Below, in pieces: positions 5,411 to 7,726 of a stretch of 7,726 nt of DNA (positions are counted from its first letter, which is position 1; each line of letters begins with the position of its first letter). Location of the stretch: positions 1 to 7,726 of the forward strand of contig CAYNOQ010000110.1 of the NCBI GenBank assembly GCA_964398855.1. Direction: 5' to 3'. Under the pieces are notes generated by a model. The model was not told where the DNA came from, did no database searches, and worked only from the letters and a program-made list of their open reading frames with translations. The position numbers were made by a program, and so were the translations under genes. Source of the DNA: Mariniphaga sp964398855 (GTDB lineage Bacteria; Bacteroidota; Bacteroidia; Bacteroidales; Prolixibacteraceae).

Positions 5411-5868
5411 GTCCTTCTGATCTAACAACTGCAAGAGGTAAAACGCTCGGCGCTGGTTATGAACTCTATATTTATGCTTTCTTTGTTGGGCTTTATGCCG
5501 ATAAAAAGAGAGTGTTGAACGTAGAAACCAAAACTTTTGGTCAACCTATTCAGTATTGGGGAAATTTGGAAAACAGAAAGTTGCGCAAAGCATATCCCCA
5601 TTTGAGAGAATATATTTTTATTGCACTGCTCGCTAAAACTGATTTGGATTTAATTGCACTCGAAAAGGGTAATATAGCTGTCAGTCAAGCCGTAGATATG
5701 CTAAAAGACACAATGGAGCAGTATGCTAATTATGGCTTTTATACCATAGAAGAAAAAATGAAAGATAATCCTAATTACTTTTACAAAAATACAGGTTTTT
5801 TGGATATGATTTTAGAGTTAATAAATCCAATGTCTAATGGTAATGATGCTGAAATAGAAGAATTATAA
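5338..5868 (+). CDS. Unrecognised conserved-looking helical protein, likely 5'-frameshifted
   Basis: Read from a GTG, this ORF gives 176 residues that I do not recognise. They contain KWEIRFEETIHLFTDYGVGPSD, an aromatic segment ELYIYAFFVGLYADKKR, the block GQPIQYWGNLE, then YPHLREYIFIALLAKTDLDLIALEKG, a helix VDMLKDTMEQYANYGFYTIEEK and an acidic C-terminus (NDAEIEEL). It has no signal peptide and no clear membrane span; the aromatic helix is too polar on both sides. No catalytic motif is evident, so a structural or adaptor role is possible. The GTG lies inside a segment better explained as the frameshifted continuation of the ATG at 5312, so the native protein probably has about 185 residues. 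Position places it third in the HNH to methyltransferase-HIT operon and 15 bp before the AlbA_2 relic. If translation from the GTG is poor, the gene is effectively dead. Confidence 0.6.
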   Translation: MARRNPKWEIRFEETIHLFTDYGVGPSDLTTARGKTLGAGYELYIYAFFVGLYADKKRVLNVETKTFGQPIQYWGNLENRKLRKAYPHLREYIFIALLAKTDLDLIALEKGNIAVSQAVDMLKDTMEQYANYGFYTIEEKMKDNPNYFYKNTGFLDMILELINPMSNGNDAEIEEL

Positions 5869-5883
5869 CACAGATTAAACAGT

Positions 5884-6096
5884 ATGCCCGAATCTCAAAA
5901 CATAGAATACAAATCCTCGTGGCATGATAATTACCTCGATTGGATTTGCGGTTTTGCCAATGCGCAGGGTGGCTAAGATATTTACAACAAAGAAGATTTG
6001 ACTAAGTTAGGACTGAATGAAAGGTAAATAAAAGCGGTGTTATATGTGAAAGAAAAAGGGGAAATTACAAATCACTGCTGGTGCATTAAAAATTAA
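5884..6096 (+). pseudogene. Relic of an AlbA_2-type ATP-binding (RecG-like/Schlafen-like) protein
   Basis: The ATG at 5884 opens 30 codons reading MPESQNIEYKSSWHDNYLDW and then ICGFANAQGG. This is the characteristic N-terminus of AlbA_2-domain ATP-binding proteins (xxxxIEYK, then WICGFANAxGG). TAA follows directly at 5974-5976. The same frame then resumes with DLTKLGLNERxIKAVLYVKEKGEITN, which resembles the C-terminal winged-helix tail of the same family. The x is a second TAA (6025-6027), where I would expect glutamine (CAA). Some 300 or more central residues are therefore missing and at least one nonsense mutation follows. The frame loses resemblance after 6072 and ends at 6096. The gene was probably the last member of the HNH to methyltransferase-HIT operon. 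Confidence 0.7.
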
Positions 6097-6155
6097 AGCA
6101 TATTATCAAATAAATTATACTGTAGTTCTTTGACATTTTGATTGACTTGAGTCAT
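6093..6155 (-). CDS. 20-residue ORF downstream of umuC with a clamp-binding-like motif
   Basis: On the - strand, 25 bp after the umuC stop, an ATG (6155) opens 20 codons containing ELQYNLFD. QYNLF matches the beta-sliding-clamp-binding pattern QLxLF and parallels QLNIF in UmuC. The ORF ends at 6093, exactly where the + strand AlbA_2 relic stops, so it may be the truncated front of a third gene in the umuDC operon. At this length chance is a serious alternative. Confidence 0.3.
   Translation of the reverse strand: MTQVNQNVKELQYNLFDNML
6143..6154. promoter_or_regulatory. GACT/AGTC palindrome
   Basis: TGACTTGAGTCA has 5-bp perfect arms around two central bases. It shares GAC/GTC half-sites with the repeat before the XRE regulator (2974-2985). 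It overlaps the start codon of the small ORF downstream of umuC. No function can be assigned. Confidence 0.2.
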
Positions 6156-6180
6156 GGTAAGCAAATCACATACCCGATAA

Positions 6181-7434
6181 TTAGATTTCCAGCAAGTCTT
6201 CCCATTTAGTTGTATAACGTTTTGACAGGTGCTCCTGCTTGAGTCTCCATGTCCGGTCTTTGCCCTGTGCTGCCAGCCGCACGGTATCCCTTCCATAAGA
6301 GCTGTTCAGCAGGTCAACCACTTTGTAGAGGTTTTTCTGCTTCACCCGATCCACCTTGTCAAATATATTCAGTTGTACCTGATTTTCGGGAACAATTCCA
6401 GAAACAATCACACCTGCTTTATGGTAGGAGTAGCCGGGTTTAAAAATTGCCCCTGCCAGCATAGTTGCATACTTTGATAATTCCGAAGAAAGATTGGTTG
6501 CTACCGGTAATGTAATTGTGGCGTTGCGCCGGTTTTGCGGCAGGTCTGTACGAAATCCATTGGTATGAATAAAAACCATCATGGTTTTTGCACAACTTTT
6601 CTGGTCTCTGAGCTTGTTTGCACAAACATTGGCAAATGTGGAAACCGCTTCCTGGATTTTTTCCGGTTCAGTTTGCAAAACACCAAAACTTCTGGTGGTG
6701 GCAATGCTTTTCTTTGCCGGCGGAATATCTTCCAATCCAAAACACGGAATGCCCTGAAGCTCCTTTTTTGTTCTCAGCCCGACTACCGTAAAATATTTTC
6801 TGATGAAAGCATCGGATTTTTGAGTAAAATCCCAGGCAGTTTTTATTCCGTAATATTCCAACTTTTGAGCCTGTCTCCTGCCAATTCCCCAAATATCCCC
6901 CACTTTTGCCCATTTCAGCGCTTTTATTCTTTTGGTTTCAGAATCTATGATATGGACATTATCCAACTCAGGAAATCTTTTTGCAATCCGGTTTGCCAGT
7001 TTTGCCAGCGTTTTTGTTTCAGCAATTCCGATGCTGATGGGAAGCCCTGTCCATTTTCGCACCCTGCGCCGCATTTGTTGTGCATAATCTGAAAGATTTT
7101 CATCTAATCCCGCAAAATTCAAAAATGACTCGTCAATGGAGTAAATTTCAATGTCGGGAGTAAACCCGGAAAGAATATTCATCACCCGCTGGCTCATGTC
7201 GCCATAAAGCGCATAGTTGCTTGAAAAAACCTGAACACCATATTTCTCGAGGGTATCTGCCCATTTATAAGCCGGTGCGCCCATGGGAATGCCCAATGCT
7301 TTGGCTTCATTAGAGCGGGCAATAATGCAGCCGTCATTGTTAGAGAGCACAACAACAGGCATGTTCTCCAACTCCGGTCTGAACACACGCTCACAACTGG
7401 CATAAAAGTTATTGCAGTCAACAAGGGCAATCAC
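6181..7434 (-). CDS. umuC: DNA polymerase V catalytic subunit UmuC (Y-family)
   Basis: This 417-residue protein (E. coli UmuC has 422) is a translesion polymerase that copies damaged DNA during the SOS response. The palm begins with MIALVDCNNFYASCERVF, giving metal ligand D6. The second acidic pair is D101-E102 in YSIDESFL, the same numbers as in E. coli. SNNDGCIIARSNEAK (31-45) is the family's nucleotide-contact region. Thumb HhH residues are around VGDIWGIGRRQAQKL (178-192), and the little finger spans about 240-350. QLNIF (354-358) is the beta-clamp-binding motif. The C-terminal tail has TVRLAAQG, RTWR and RYTTKWEDL, as in the DUF4113 segment of UmuC. It starts with GTG, overlapping the umuD stop by four bases (GTGA), so the two are translationally coupled. 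It is intact and convergent with the island genes. SOS control is expected, but the promoter lies outside the window. Confidence 0.96.
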   Translation of the reverse strand: MIALVDCNNFYASCERVFRPELENMPVVVLSNNDGCIIARSNEAKALGIPMGAPAYKWADTLEKYGVQVFSSNYALYGDMSQRVMNILSGFTPDIEIYSIDESFLNFAGLDENLSDYAQQMRRRVRKWTGLPISIGIAETKTLAKLANRIAKRFPELDNVHIIDSETKRIKALKWAKVGDIWGIGRRQAQKLEYYGIKTAWDFTQKSDAFIRKYFTVVGLRTKKELQGIPCFGLEDIPPAKKSIATTRSFGVLQTEPEKIQEAVSTFANVCANKLRDQKSCAKTMMVFIHTNGFRTDLPQNRRNATITLPVATNLSSELSKYATMLAGAIFKPGYSYHKAGVIVSGIVPENQVQLNIFDKVDRVKQKNLYKVVDLLNSSYGRDTVRLAAQGKDRTWRLKQEHLSKRYTTKWEDLLEI

Positions 7435-7726
7435 ACTTTTTTGATGATATAGGTAACTATTCCCCAGATGATAAAATCGTTCTCACCGGTAACTTTTATC
7501 TTTTCAAATTCCTTATTTTCAGGAATTAGCCAGCAAACCTTCTTTTCCATTTTGATTTTTTTCACCGTGAATCCCCCGTCAAGAAAACAGACTGCCTTTT
7601 TGTTGTTTGCCGGCTCCAAACTCCGGTCAATAATCAGAATATCCCCTTCATTCAATCCGGCATCTATCATCGATTTTCCTTTTACCCGTGCCAGAAAAGT
7701 GGCATCTGGATTTTTCACCAGCTCTT
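7431..7726 (-). CDS. umuD: UmuD, SOS mutagenesis protease/accessory subunit (5' end beyond window)
   Basis: About 98 codons are visible; the frame stays open through the window edge (E-L-V-K-N-P at the boundary), so the N-terminus and self-cleavage site are missing. The S24 LexA-like protease fold is clear: RVKGKSMIDAGLNEGDILIIDRSLEP carries the catalytic serine of KSM, and GGFTVKKIK carries the catalytic lysine 37 residues later, the same Ser-Lys distance as S60 to K97 in E. coli UmuD. The end, IIWGIVTYIIKKV, matches the usual terminal strand. After RecA-stimulated self-cleavage, UmuD' binds UmuC to form polymerase V. The GTG at 7718 is an internal codon, not the start. It overlaps umuC by four bases in one operon. 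Confidence 0.93.
   Translation of the reverse strand, partial: ELVKNPDATFLARVKGKSMIDAGLNEGDILIIDRSLEPANNKKAVCFLDGGFTVKKIKMEKKVCWLIPENKEFEKIKVTGENDFIIWGIVTYIIKKV

Noticed and set aside
6535..7092. A 185-codon open frame on the + strand
   Set aside because: It lies wholly antisense to umuC, is rich in Cys, Phe and Ser as expected from antisense reading, and has no recognisable domain.
1..7726. CRISPR array, tRNA/rRNA gene or insertion sequence
   Set aside because: No regularly spaced repeats with spacers, no RNA gene signatures and no transposase or terminal inverted repeats were seen on either strand.

Overview
This window looks like accessory DNA from a member of the Bacteroidota, most likely Bacteroidales. 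The evidence is the AT-rich sequence, A-rich leaders without clear Shine-Dalgarno motifs, TAnnTTTG-like promoter elements, a phage_int_SAM_5-type tyrosine integrase paired with a zinc-finger/HTH protein, a DUF3987-type fragment and Bacteroidota-style UmuD/UmuC. These family names come from reading the translations, not from searches.

Left part (1-2250): a terminator, a control region dense in repeats (inverted TTGTACCT/AGGTACAA boxes and TTAA steps spaced about 10 bp apart), an excisionase-like double-HTH protein (284-835) and a complete tyrosine recombinase (855-2009). This is the integration module of a mobile element. It is followed by about 240 bases of non-coding DNA that carries a near-copy of the integrase start region.

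Middle part (2252-6096): a patchwork of intact and decayed genes, all on the + strand. First comes the C-terminal piece of a DUF3987-type mobile-element replication protein (2252-2857). Next is a short XRE regulator (3014-3241) with operator-like repeats upstream. Then there is an unidentified reading-frame remnant interrupted by TGA (3225-3368). A compact gene set follows: an HNH nuclease (3374-4447), a methyltransferase-HIT fusion (4451-5308), an unrecognised helical protein whose N-terminus seems frameshifted (5338-5868, probable original start 5312), and the relics of an AlbA_2-type ATP-binding protein (5884-6096). Intergenic gaps of 3 nt show that the HNH, methyltransferase-HIT and unknown genes were one transcription unit. 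I infer an eroded restriction or defence-type operon. The HNH and methyltransferase-HIT genes are still open, the third gene is damaged at its 5' end, and the fourth is destroyed.

Right part (6093-7726): a umuDC error-prone polymerase operon on the - strand, convergent with the island. umuC is complete with its catalytic acidic residues and clamp motif. umuD runs off the window edge but keeps its Ser-Lys dyad. A 20-residue ORF just downstream of umuC carries another clamp-binding-like motif and ends where the island begins, so 6073-6096 looks like a recombination junction. The umuDC DNA is visibly richer in G+C than the island, consistent with different origins.
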